Shown in pieces: positions 10,288 to 20,761 of a DNA stretch of 64,000 bases (its first letter is position 1; each line of letters begins with the position of its first letter). Source of the stretch: Microcyclospora pomicola (lineage: Eukaryota; Ascomycota; Dothideomycetes; Capnodiales); assembly GCA_002786065.1 (NCBI GenBank), contig NHNY01000041.1:50668-114667 (forward strand), read 5' to 3'. Both the position numbers and the translations under genes were made by a program. The notes beneath the pieces were generated by a model, which did not search any database, had not been told where the DNA came from, and worked only from the letters and a program-made list of their open reading frames with translations.

Positions 10288-11804
10288 TCACCACCACTCA
10301 TGCGAGTGATGCCGACTCCAGTCCCTGTGCGCCGCGCTCTGCAGATCGTCGACGTTCAACACGTCCGCGCCCTCGCGCATGAGCACGCGCCACACGTGGT
10401 TGCGCACGCTGATGGGCCACGACGGCGTGTCCCAGTATCGCGCCTTGAGGCCGCGGGACTGTGCGCCACGGATCTGGCCGCGGATGATCTCGATCTGGCG
10501 AGGGGATAGCGAGCCGCGCCACAGGAAGCCCACGGCGGAGCGGAGGGAGGTGCTGGCGTAGTAGGATGTAGATGGGTTGAAGTCGTCGAGGGAGTTGATG
10601 GACTCGGTGCCGACTTGGCCTTGCTGGGACGATATCTTGGGGACGACAGAATCGCTACTGGGTGGGGTGGCGAGTGATGACGACCGCGCGTCCACAGCGG
10701 ACTCAGGCGGTGGTGGAGCTTCCCAGAGCCGACCAATGGGCGCATCGAAGAAGATGTCGCGATGGGTGGCGTTGGCAACGACCATGTCGAAGGGCGTGTT
10801 ACCGGTGCCGACGACTGTAACAGCGCGAGAGTTGACTTGTTTGCCGTCCCAGTAGGTAAGGTAGTCTTTCTCTCTCAGCGCTTGGAGCTGTTCCGAGACA
10901 ACAGGGAACAGATCACGCCCGATGGTCTTGAAGTCAACGAGTAACACCAGTGTCTGGGCGGGGTCGACATCGAACACACCATGGGGGATGGTGTCATTCG
11001 AAAAATCAAGGCGGAGATTCATCTGATCAAGCAGCTCAACCAGTGGATTGACGTACATGGCCCTGAACGTTCGATTGCGGGTCAGGGCGCCCACATTGTG
11101 GCCAACGTAGAGGTCGTCGTCGAACAACCAGACATCGGCTTCGACACCGGTACAGCCGGCGTGCAGGGCGTCGAAGAGCGGGACGCGTCGCCAGTAGTCG
11201 TTATGCGAATGACAGGGAATGGGAAGGATATCACGAGTGGCGTCTCCGGGATAATTGACCAGGCCCTCTCCGGGTTGGCCGTGCTTACCCCAATGCGGGA
11301 GAAACAAGTTGTCCGGTTCATCGTCCCAGAAGAGCCGTGCTTGACTGAGACAGACCTGAAGGATATGTAGAATGCCGCTGGATGGTCAAGTCAGTAACAC
11401 AAATCGTCACATATTCCGCAGGGGACAACATACAACGCCATAAGTAGGACGATAGGGATAATAACCAGCATGCGCCTGAAAAAGGACGAGAGAGTGGACC
11501 GTCGACTCCGTTTCCGCGGCGAGTGCGGACCGGACTTCAACACGCCTCCCGGCAGTTCCTCACGAGGAGCGGCGGCCATGTAGTCCCAGCTGTTACGGCG
11601 GGAGGACGACGAGAGGCCGAGACGGAGCAGCATGCGGCCGAGCAGCGAGCGGCGTTGACGTTGGACGAAGTAGTCGTCGTCGTTGCCGTCGGGAGAGTCG
11701 TCGAGGCTGGAGCGGTAGGAGCGCGAGGAGGAGAGCTGACTGGCAACGTCGGTCAAGGAGAGACGGCTGCTGCGCTCGTAGTCGCTCTTGCTGAGGTCCG
11801 CCAT
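10288..11804 (-). CDS. aim6: AIM6-like PLC-type phosphodiesterase, membrane anchored
   Basis: Two exons, 11804-11434 and 11344-10288, around an 89-bp intron (GTATGT...CTCAG); the junction phase fits only the second of two nearby AGs and gives 475 residues. Residues 1-108 are serine/arginine-rich and probably cytosolic, followed by one membrane span at about 111-124 (MLVIIPIVLLMAF). The rest is a PLC-like phosphodiesterase fold related to glycerophosphodiester phosphodiesterases: the HSHNDYWRRVP motif with its His...Asp, then GVEADVW and YVGH. A serine/proline linker interrupts the second half. Yeast AIM6 was named from a mitochondrial inheritance screen; its substrate is not known, so the exact reaction here is open. 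The stop is 521 bases from the window's nearest convergent feature and no partner gene is suggested. Confidence 0.88.
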
Positions 11805-12808
11805 GGTTGATGTGCACCGTAATGAAGCGGGCGAACGTCGAGACAACTGGATCGATCAAGATGGAGCGTAGGGATGAGGAATCACAATTAAATGTCGTCC
11901 ACGCAACCAGGCAGCGATTGAATCAACACCGCATATCGAAGGCTTCAGGTTTCCAGATCGAAGGCTCCAAGTTTCCAAATCGAAGGCTCCTGGTTTTCGA
12001 TGCTTAGGACGAGGAATTGATCAACGCCGGAGATAGTGAGATATGAAGCCACGAAGAAAGTGAACCTGGCTGGCAATGCGTAGTTCTAATCCCTGATGAT
12101 CTCTCCTGACCTTGCCAATCTCTTGCTCTCCCCGTCGTCACATGTCGATCAGAAGTAAACGAAAGCCAAACATCGGAGACAGATCGGAGTGGTGGTGTCG
12201 GCGGGTGCGGTGGGCGACAGTCCAGCCATGTCCCCACGTTCAGCCGGAGCGGGGCGATGATTGGTGGCGGTCGACGAGGCTGCATGTGCCAGAGTCTGGG
12301 CCCTGCAGATACGGGCTCACTTTATATCATGCGGCACTTTCACGTGCCCGTCGAACTCGTTTGGCGCCAGCCTGTCTCTAAGCAGATTTATCTCTCATCT
12401 ACTAACGCTCGCGATTTCTGTGATTCTCTATGCTACCGTACAACGCAGTGATCGAACATCTACCATTATCAAGTTATATTTATGCTGGGGCGAAAAGCGC
12501 CCACCTGCGAAGGAACCAAGGCTGTACCATGTTCGCTTTCAGCTGCTGGGGCCGTCTCGCCAATGGGAGATGTGCGCAATTCGGCGTGCATGTCATTGAG
12601 TATACGACCGGGTGTCAAAGAGACGACACATGTAGTGTCCCCCTCATCGATCGAATTCCTGTACTTCGTGTAGCTCCATGAAGCTCGTAGACGGCATACC
12701 TGGGCAACGCGCTGCGACCTCTACCATAGCGCATGGCCATGACTGCCGAATGATCGCTGCACAGTCATCTCAGAGAGCAGCAGCTGCTTGCTCTCCGCCG
12801 CGGGTCCG
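11805..12808. other. intergenic region upstream of AIM6-like gene
   Basis: Holds the promoter of the AIM6-like gene and the 3' flank of the IF-3 gene, both on the minus strand. Its one clear structure is the triplicated 22-bp repeat at 11935-12000. The short frames at 12100-12680 look random. Confidence 0.5.
11935..12000. repeat. three tandem 22-bp repeats
   Basis: Three head-to-tail copies of a 22-bp unit (first copy ATCGAAGGCTTCAGGTTTCC plus two bases) occupy 11935-11956, 11957-11978 and 11979-12000. The first ten bases are identical in all three; the right halves differ by a few substitutions. It lies 130 bp upstream of the AIM6-like start codon, where it could be part of the promoter or 5' UTR. 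Confidence 0.85.
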
Positions 12809-13612
12809 CTACCCCTCCATCACCTCTCCCTCCGCCTTCTTGCCCACCTTCAACGGCCTGCCCTGGAAAGTCAACGTCGCGAACGCGCCCACCTTCCCCT
12901 CCATCGCCTTGACCTCCCTCGCGCCCTCGACCCCATCCACCACCTTGCGGATCTGCTTCAACACCTCCTGACACTCCTCTTCTGCCGCCTTCCGCCCTCT
13001 CTTCTTGACCGCCAGCACAACCTCGACCTTGCGGCCCTCATCCAGGAATTCCCGCACCTTCTCCAGCCGATGCGCCAGATCATTCGGCGCCGCGGCCCAG
13101 TTCAACTCGAGCGTCTTCACACTCCCCTCGAGCGCGCGCGCCTTCCGCACATCCTTCATCTGCGCCTTGCGCGCCCGCTCGCGGTCGTACTCCTCCTTCT
13201 TCGACACGATCTTACAGATCGGGACGAAGTCGGCGGCGCTCTCGCGCGAGCCCGGCTCCGGATCGGGCGTGAGCTGCACCAGCCGGTGGGTTTTCTCGTC
13301 GAGCGTGCGCAGGACGTCGTATTTGGGCCGCGGCCGCTCCTCTGGCTGGTGGGTGGAAGGGTCCAGCAGGATGATCCACCGGTGAGAGATCTCGTTGTTC
13401 CATCGCTGGACGCGCACTTCGGCGGGTTTCGATGGACGACCGAGGAGCGCTGGGGGCGTGGTGGAAAAAAGTCGAGCAGGGGAGTATTGTTGGATGGGGA
13501 TGTTCGTCAAGTGCCGACGAGGTGCACTGGGTTTCGCCGCGCGGAGGGTTGGAGCGACGAAGACACGGAACAGAGCTTCCGCGGTGCCTGTGGGATGATG
13601 TGACAGGGCCAT
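12809..13612 (-). CDS. mitochondrial translation initiation factor IF-3
   Basis: Single frame of 267 residues from the ATG at 13612 (no earlier in-frame ATG). The first 60 residues are basic and hydroxylated with FSTTP-type sequence, as in mitochondrial presequences. The rest follows the IF-3 plan: an N-domain, a charged linker helix (KEEYDRERARKAQMKDVRKA), and a C-domain starting with KTLELNWAAAPNDLAHRLEK, equivalent to the bacterial segment that contacts the small ribosomal subunit, then FLDEGRKVEVVLAVKKRGRK. IF-3 keeps ribosomal subunits apart and proofreads the initiator codon in mitochondria; yeast Aim23 is the functional relative. Function is assigned from the C-domain pattern. Confidence 0.85.
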   Translation of the reverse strand: MALSHHPTGTAEALFRVFVAPTLRAAKPSAPRRHLTNIPIQQYSPARLFSTTPPALLGRPSKPAEVRVQRWNNEISHRWIILLDPSTHQPEERPRPKYDVLRTLDEKTHRLVQLTPDPEPGSRESAADFVPICKIVSKKEEYDRERARKAQMKDVRKARALEGSVKTLELNWAAAPNDLAHRLEKVREFLDEGRKVEVVLAVKKRGRKAAEEECQEVLKQIRKVVDGVEGAREVKAMEGKVGAFATLTFQGRPLKVGKKAEGEVMEG

Positions 13613-14224
13613 GATGGAGATGAATGGTGGTGATTGTGAAGGAATGAACAGGACGGGAGCTACATGATTGATGTCCAATGTCTTGGAGAATAATTAGTTA
13701 AGGTATGACATGAGTGATTAGTCATGGCTTTTAGCACGTGCAGTATGGACGCGAGCATGTCTCAATTATGAAACGCCCATGCGCGCGGCATGGAGGTATC
13801 AGATAGGTACGTACTGGACCTACATGACCAGATGGTATGATGAATTGCCAAGGGATCAAACGTTACGTGCGTCATGTACTTCCATGTACTTTCGCAATGG
13901 TACGGAAATGCTTTAGGTTGTATCTATACATGTATCCTGTACATATCTGCTGTAATGTATGGCTGTCTGCTACATCCTTCGTGTTCGGATGTTCTAAGTT
14001 TATGTACGCTCTTCGTGGAAATGCGTGCAAAAGCACCCAATTGCAATATCAACAGAGGGAAGAAGAAACGTGATGTATGCCGTACGCCAGAAAGGAGAAT
14101 CCCCACTACGTGAAGTGCTCCCATATCTCCCAAACGCCACGCTTGTGTGAAGAAACTGTGAGAAAGGCTCGATGCTTGATTCCAGTCAATGCTTTCGAAA
14201 AATGTCAATTGGGACGTGTCCAAA
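13613..14224. other. intergenic region
   Basis: Between the IF-3 start and the end of the small secreted-protein gene, both minus strand. It is relatively AT-rich with repeated short GTACTT/TGTACAT words near 13870-13950, but I can support no gene in it. Confidence 0.45.
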
Positions 14225-15081
14225 TCAGGGTTGATATCCAGTGAGCTGGCCACTCGACACGAGCGGCTGCGGATGGCCTGGACCAAGAGATGCTGATGCT
14301 GTGTAGGAGGAATGCCAACTCGATCCTCCAGTCGCGGTGCCACCACCAAAGGTGCCATTGAAGGTCATATTGCCAGACACTGTGAGTGTGCGAAAGATGA
14401 CAATCTCCGTGACCAGCTGCAGCGATTGCGTGATATATGCCGTTTCGAGCTGGAGAATAATCGGATAGACGTCCTCTTCGCTTTCTGGGCAACATCAGCA
14501 TGTCTGCTGGTAGTATAGCCTTGTCGTGGCATTGGGGTGGAAGCGACGGCGAGAATCGAGTGACAGGCAAGGGACAAGTATGATGGCTCATCACAATCGT
14601 AACCGACCTGCAAGCCCCATCGGAGGAGCGGTGGCCATTGGCATGGCTGCTCGCTTCTCCTTCAACGTGCCGAGTCCGATCTCTCCAACGCCCGCGCTGG
14701 GCCACTGATCGGGGACTGCGGAGAAGAGTTGTGTATAGATCTCCTCGACGTATGTGGTGTAACCAGGATCGTTGGGGATGGTGGATGGCCAGTATTGGGT
14801 GGTGACGGAGGGATATTGGGTGGCCGCTGGTGTGGCTGCTTCTTGCAACGTCTGTCCGGCGGCCTGCCGTCCTCTGTCTCAGTGTTAATGGGTTGTATGG
14901 ATACAATTGGAGACAGCTTGGCTTACTCTAATACTGAATTTACCTCCTCCGACACGGGCAGATCTGCTGGCTGGACTATGGTCGGGACGGGCATGCTCGG
15001 GTTTCCAGGATCATTCACGACAATCATGGCGATAGATGATGTGGCCGTGCTGAGCAAACAGAGCGTGGTTGCGAGCTTCAT
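14225..15081 (-). CDS. small secreted protein, family unknown
   Basis: The first two exons are well supported: 15081-14927 and from 14873 leftward, across a 53-bp intron (GTAAGC...GACAG). Exon 1 begins with a typical signal peptide (MKLATTLCLLSTATSSIA). Exon 2 carries VEEIYTQLFSAVPDQWPSAG, which reads like a conserved core of small fungal secreted proteins, though I cannot name the family. Exon 2 can stop at 14591 (145 residues) or splice at 14608 across a 123-bp intron to a third exon, 14484-14225. That exon keeps phase, has a CTGAT-type branch site and adds two N-glycosylation sequons (NMT and NGT) and a glycine/serine tail, for 226 residues. The donor for that intron (GTCGGT) is poor. An alternative first intron (14864-14943) is also in phase. 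Confidence 0.5.
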
Positions 15082-16029
15082 CGTGGCGGTTGTAGCGTGG
15101 GAACGTAGACGAGTACGTCGTACAGGACGGTGTATAAGGAGGCTGGTTTGGGCGATGCTGTGCTACGACCAAGCCCGTTTAGTGTGTGACGGACGGTCAG
15201 ACCTGCGGCCGTCGGTCTTCGGGCTTCCTGTAATCCTTCCTGGAACTCCTGATCTTGCAGATGCAGCCAATGTGTTCTGCGTCGAAGTATGCACGGAATG
15301 GATTGCGAGCGCGCGTGAGTCTGATGTATGTACAATGCCAGGAGGGCTGTGAGAGTCGGATAACGAAGGTGACCTCGCGAGTGGTGTGTGCTTTCCAAGA
15401 GAGGCGGAACGCGCGGTGGGTAGGGAAGATCGGCGGCGGACCAGTAGTCAATTACGTTCGGAGATGATGTCCGGCAAGTGCTGCTGCGAATTGAGGACTA
15501 TATCGCGTCGTGGTATCGTCGGAGGTGAAGGGGAAGAATAGCGAGTGAATGATCGAACAAGTTCAAGGACAGACAGGGAGAGAGAATAATGAAGAGTGGA
15601 CAGGACTGACGCGCACGCAGAGCCGGATTGAGTTGCGGGTAGTGCCAGGCACGGCGGAAGGGGGCCAATCACGGAATAGAGCCTCGATGATCTTCATATA
15701 ATGGACATTCGAAACATAATTAGTATATCTGTATTAGACGTGAACATGTATAAGGTACGGCAGCATCTGATTGCGCATTGTGTGTGTAAGCCGTTTCAAG
15801 CTGAGCGTTCGATGACAGACATTGGATGTAAGCAGCCACCGGGGATAAACCGCGGAGGCATTGCCCTTTCGCGCCCCCGCCTCAGCTCCCCGTAGCAACA
15901 CCACCCATTGCTTACCTCTTCTTACGGAACACATCTGCCCACCATCCTTCACGCATCACTACCGCCTGCTCATCCACTCCACGATCGACACACCAAACAC
16001 ATCTCACCATCCCATCACCCACCCACACC
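15082..16029. promoter_or_regulatory. divergent intergenic region
   Basis: 948 bp between the secreted-protein gene (-) and the MAPEG gene (+). It must contain both promoters. The last 130 bases before the MAPEG ATG are rich in C and A with CACC/CATC words, typical of a fungal 5' UTR. No other feature was seen. Confidence 0.45.
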
Positions 16030-16464
16030 ATGCCCTCCCTCCTCCAACACCCGCAGCCCCTCCTCGGCCCCGTCCTCGGCCTCTGCAGCTGGACGCTGGT
16101 CATGGAGATCTGGCTGTACGCCAAGCGCATCCCGGCCATCCAGCAGAACAACATCGCGCCGAACCCGGAGACGATCGGCGCCGAGATGGCCAAGCTGCCG
16201 CCGACGACGCGCTACCCGGCCGACAACTACAACCACCTGATGGAGCAGCCGACGCAGTTCTACGCCACCGCCCTGGCCCTGCACGCCATGGGCGTCGACG
16301 ACACCGTCACCGTCAGCCTGGCCTGGACGTACGTCGGCCTGCGCGTCGTCCACTCGCTCGTCCAGGCCACCTCGAACCGCATCATGCTGCGCTTCCAGCT
16401 GTTCGCGACCAGCAGCGTCGTCTTGGCCGGCATGACCGGCTTGGGCGTGAGGAAGTGGTTCTGA
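16030..16464 (+). CDS. MAPEG-family membrane protein
   Basis: Intron-free frame of 144 residues with a good start context (CACCATGC). Four hydrophobic segments can be drawn: about 10-28, 77-95, 98-115 and 122-140, with the polar loop RIPAIQQNNIAPNPETIGAE between the first two. The loop ending HLMEQPTQFYATALAL matches the signature region of MAPEG proteins (membrane-associated proteins in eicosanoid and glutathione metabolism), where an N-L/M-x-E-x-P motif contributes to glutathione binding. Fungal members of this short type are mostly uncharacterised; glutathione transferase or peroxidase activity is possible but not shown by the sequence. Confidence 0.88.
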   Translation: MPSLLQHPQPLLGPVLGLCSWTLVMEIWLYAKRIPAIQQNNIAPNPETIGAEMAKLPPTTRYPADNYNHLMEQPTQFYATALALHAMGVDDTVTVSLAWTYVGLRVVHSLVQATSNRIMLRFQLFATSSVVLAGMTGLGVRKWF

Positions 16465-16799
16465 CTCTGGTGGGGCGAGCTGGTGAGGGGCGCGTGGGGG
16501 ATGGTGATTGCTTGAGGGGTTGTTGCGATGGGAGGACCAGAGACATGTGGAGTGGAGGAGCAGGTTGGGTGGACGACAAGGGAAGTGTGTGTTGAGCAGA
16601 CGGGATGAATGATGCAGGTCACGACATTGTTCGTGTAAGAGCTACAGGGCTATTCATGACGTTGCATGTATTAACACATGTAGCTACATATCCACCAGCA
16701 TGAAAATATGAGGGATGGGGGAGAATCCCACACCAATGTCAATTAGGAACAACACCAATCCGTCATCCAAGACCCCTCTTCATCGCATACATATCCCGC
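16465..16799. other. convergent intergenic region
   Basis: 3' flanks of the MAPEG gene (+) and the phospholipase D gene (-). Nothing else was seen. Confidence 0.45.
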
Positions 16800-19552
16800 T
16801 CAGGTATACACCGGCTCCGTCCAAGCATTCAACCCCAGTCCTTGCTTCGCGATATCCTCCTCGCGCAGGAACAACAACGGCATCTCCACCAGATTGCCTC
16901 GGACCGTGCTCAAGATCTCCTTGACCTCCTTGACGCCCTCCGCCACACTGCCGCCATATTCCCCTGGTCGGTTACCCGAGAAGCCCTCCGCAATGACATG
17001 ACCCCATTTCCACGTCGACGGCTTCGACGCATCCTTCCCCTTCTCCTTAGCCTCGGGCGCGCTGACAAAGAAGCGGGAGTAGTATTGATCGTACTGCGTC
17101 CAGTTCTGGACCTTGTCGGACGGCACAGGGTGGAAGACTTTGTCGAAGGCGGCCGTGTTGGTCGCGGCGGTCTGCTGCCAGAGCGCCATGAAGGCGGAGT
17201 CGAGTGGATCTGCAACGGCCTGGTCTTCGCGGCTGCCCCAGTCGTACTGATTGGGGACGCCGACCGGCATAAAGTTGGCGTCCGGCCGTTGATAGTCTTG
17301 CACAGGCAGGAGACCCAGATGCTTGCGGAAGATGTGACGGCGAAGCGATGCGGCGAACTTCTTGGCCGTCCACGGCTTGCCCGCCATGGTCGTGTGGACT
17401 TCGACCGGGTCATCAATGAGCACGGCGATCTCGGAGTCATGAGAGCCGAGTTGAGAACGATCGTTCAGATTGGCGGATCCACAGATGATAACGCGATCGT
17501 CCGCGATCAGAAGCTTGCTGTGGATGTATAGCTCTTCCGACACGAACGCGTCCATCTCGCCTTGCGCATCGCCCTCCCAAGGCACATTGCGAATGTCTGT
17601 TCCGTTCAGCATGTAGCACTCTGCGACAGTGTCCCACCGTCCCGACCCCAACACATCAGCTTCAGAGCCGTGGACTTCCTGTGCGGCCTGCTGGAATCGA
17701 TCATACGCCGCCTTGCCATTGCCTTCCACCGCGTACTCCTTCCCATACTCGGCCGTGTTCAACGTCTGAGCGTACTGCTGGTCGTATCCGCGGCGTGCAT
17801 CGTCGTAGCTGACCCCTGATTTTTCTTCGACTTTCGACATAGCAGTGCTGATGTTGATACGATCGTAGTTTCGCAAGTTGTAGAAGCGTAGGTACTTCAG
17901 AGGGTCGATCCCGGCCGCTGCAATCTGCTCCATGATACTGTGGCCGCCACGATTGATACTGTTGTACTGAAACTCCATGATCGCTCGGGTCCCCAAACTC
18001 TCATCCGCTTTGAGATCACCTGCAAAAGCCGGGACAGACGGCATGTTGACGATCATATGGTAGTCTTCGCCGTTCTGAGCCGCGCGGACAATGCGCTCGA
18101 CAATCGCCGCGCCAATTTTGTTTTGCACCGGCTTTTGCTCAGGTGAGGTGGCGGTGATGAAGAATTGGTTCTCAATGTACACGAAATGCTTTGAGTTCTT
18201 GATGGTCTCGATATATGCATTGGCGATGCTGTGTTCCAATGCCACTCCGTGACTCCATTTCGTACACGATCGCATGACCTGGATCTCAGTCCCACCCAGC
18301 GATCCTGCGGTGTAGTCCGGATCTTGGTGAAATCCATGCCGCATCTTTTCTTTCAAGCGGAGATGACTGACCTCGTACTGCTCGCGCATCTTCTCCCGAA
18401 AGTGGCCATATTGGCCCTCGCCTTGGATTTCTGCTTCGACAGAGTCTTGCGAGTATGGGTGACCCACGATACCGACCCGGCTCGGCCGATAGTCGATGGG
18501 GTGATAGCGAACGTCCTTCCTTACATCGTACTTCTCGTAGTAAATGTAGTTCCATCGCTGAGCGAAATGTGCTCGGAGATCTTGCACAACTGGGCCTTGC
18601 AGGCAGATGGAGACGTCGGACCAGCCCATACGGCTGTTGTGTGTTCGATCTAGCTTATTGTTCTGCCAATGTTGCACATCCGAGAAGTCCATGATACGGG
18701 CATTGTTGTAGTCCTGGCCAGGAAACACAATACGGTCGAGATCGCCAGGGTGTGCGTCTGCAATGGCATGTTGGTTGGTATCCCACCGGCCATAGCATAG
18801 ATCAAGACCACCCATGAAAGCCGTCTTGCCGTCTACAATGCATAATTTCTCGTGATGCGCCCAGTACAGGATCGTATCTTCGCTCATGCCGTATATGCCC
18901 TTGAGAGCATCTCCGGGCAACTGACTAAGTTTCGCGGCATTCATACCACTTTCCTTGATTGAGGACCAAAAGCTGGAGGCCAGAGTCTGCTTGTCCGGGA
19001 GATGGTCCGGGTGCCTGAACACTCGAATATTGCCGGTCTTGTCATTGTCTTCCAACCAATGCTTGGTGTGCGAAGAAGATAGTGTCAGCGCCTGCGTGAC
19101 CTCCTTGTACACGATGATGTTGATCTGCACTCCCCTTTCCGCTGCGGCGAACAACAATCGGTCAAGGCGATACTGCTCGTTCGCCGCAGGGGGCCGTCGC
19201 AGATACAGTTCCGGACTCAACCACCAGTCCATTATCACCACTTCATGGACTTCCTAGAGGGTCAGAAAACGGCTTTGCCCTCTTTGAATGATCGGTTCCT
19301 ACCAGCATTCTCCAGCGCAACACTCACAGCATGCATGTAGCCACATCCGTCCACATACCATTTCGCATCATTGCCCTCGCGTTGTGGTGCGAACGATTGG
19401 AAGCGATGCAGATGGTGACTATCGCCGTCCGAGCATTCGCCTGCAGGGTGGATGTGGGAGTGCGTATGACCGGTCGTCTTGTTGACGGTCTCCTTGATCG
19501 TCTTTCCTGCATCTTCAAGGGCGCCTTTGACCTTGTCGAAGAGGAAGGACAT
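16800..19552 (-). CDS. phospholipase D
   Basis: Two exons, 19552-19303 and 19249-16800, 899 residues. The 53-bp intron uses GTAGGA and the AG ending at 19250; the nearer AG four bases upstream would cause a stop, while this one restores AVSVALENAVHEVVIMDWW, which aligns with the conserved start of PLD enzymes. Two HKD catalytic motifs are intact: HHEKLCIVDG near residue 215 and IHSKLLIADD near 657, followed by GSANLNDRS. These residues form one active site that hydrolyses phosphatidylcholine to phosphatidic acid through a phosphohistidine. There is no PX or PH domain: only about 70 residues, histidine-rich (HTHSHIH), precede the catalytic core. That separates it from Spo14/PLD1 and suggests a short fungal PLD class. 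Confidence 0.93.
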
Positions 19553-20761
19553 GGCGGCGACGAAGCTGGTGACAAACTATATCCAGATGGTTGGCAGCAT
19601 AGGGTCAAGCTTGGTTCGTATTTTTGTCGGAACTCAACCTAGGACGAGACGTGAAAGAGATTGTAGGGAGTCGGAAGGTCAGATGGTAGGGTGAAGAGGA
19701 CTCCAGGTGCTCGCTGTACAGAGCTTCGCTATTCAAATTGCGATATAGATGATCGCGTGAGGTGGCTCTCGTGCAGTCCAGGAATCGAGCTACAAATCAA
19801 TGCGCACACAGGTGGGGCAACTTCCCGTTGTCTGTCTGCTGTTGAAGCAACACAAATTCGAGAATCGCGTCTTCAGAGCCCTAGGTATTACCGTGAAACC
19901 GTATCTCGTCGCTTAGAACGACTGAACATTGATCGACGAGCTACGTAAACCTTGTGAATCGATACAAACCCCAGACTCGATCACATGCCAACACATAAAC
20001 GGCAAATGAGCCCGGTTACGTTCGAGTGCCCCGCGCAATGCCGCTGATAATGGTAGAAAGCTCCCGTCTGCTTGGTGTTCACTACGGGGTGAATATGATC
20101 GCGATTAGCGACAAGACTTTGACGCATAAGATGCTTCAAGGTCGAGGTAGAATCATGCATCTTTATTCTTGAGATGTGCGCCTGCACTCGACATGTTCAA
20201 TCTGTACCATTGTGAAGAATGATGGTGAAACGTTACACTATAAACCCAATATGATACAAATCGAACGCCCCAAGCCAAGCTCTCCGCTATGCACCACGTC
20301 CGCCACAAAAGGACGACCGGATATCCCTCGGAAAAGCTTGCAATGCAAGATGAATAAACGCACATGGTATCTAACAAATGAGTCGAACGGCAACGAGACA
20401 ATGCAGAGGGGAGCTCACGTGTCGTTGTAGACAACGCACTTTTCTGACCGGGATAATCGCAAACACTGCCGGACCTGCCGGGCCAGTGAGCACGCTCTCA
20501 CAATCAACTCGTGAGCGTAGAGTTTATTAGTGGTAATCAAAAGAAAATGTGTCGGTGACGACGCGTCCTTCCTGTGGCCCAGCGCCGTCCACCAATGTAC
20601 GATATAGGAAAGAGTGAAGAACGGAGATCCTGATCGATGTTGCCGCGTAATTACTGCGGCATTGTGGTCCAGTGAACGCCGTAAGGAGATTTCGAGATGC
20701 GATCAAGTGAAGTGACAACAAGGTAAAAGTCAGAAGGAAATTCGTGGCGGTCGTTTAGCTT
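19553..20761. other. intergenic region
   Basis: Promoter side of phospholipase D and 3' flank of the C2H2 regulator, both minus strand. About 1.2 kb with only short, uncharacteristic frames; no repeat or RNA gene recognised. Confidence 0.45.

Noticed and set aside
12788-13603. 271-codon plus-strand frame, leucine/arginine-rich
   Set aside because: It is the complement of the IF-3 gene; GC-rich coding DNA leaves the opposite strand open.
14729-15352. 207-codon plus-strand frame
   Set aside because: It lies antisense over the secreted-protein exons and has no family features, while the minus strand has signal peptide, splice sites and phase.
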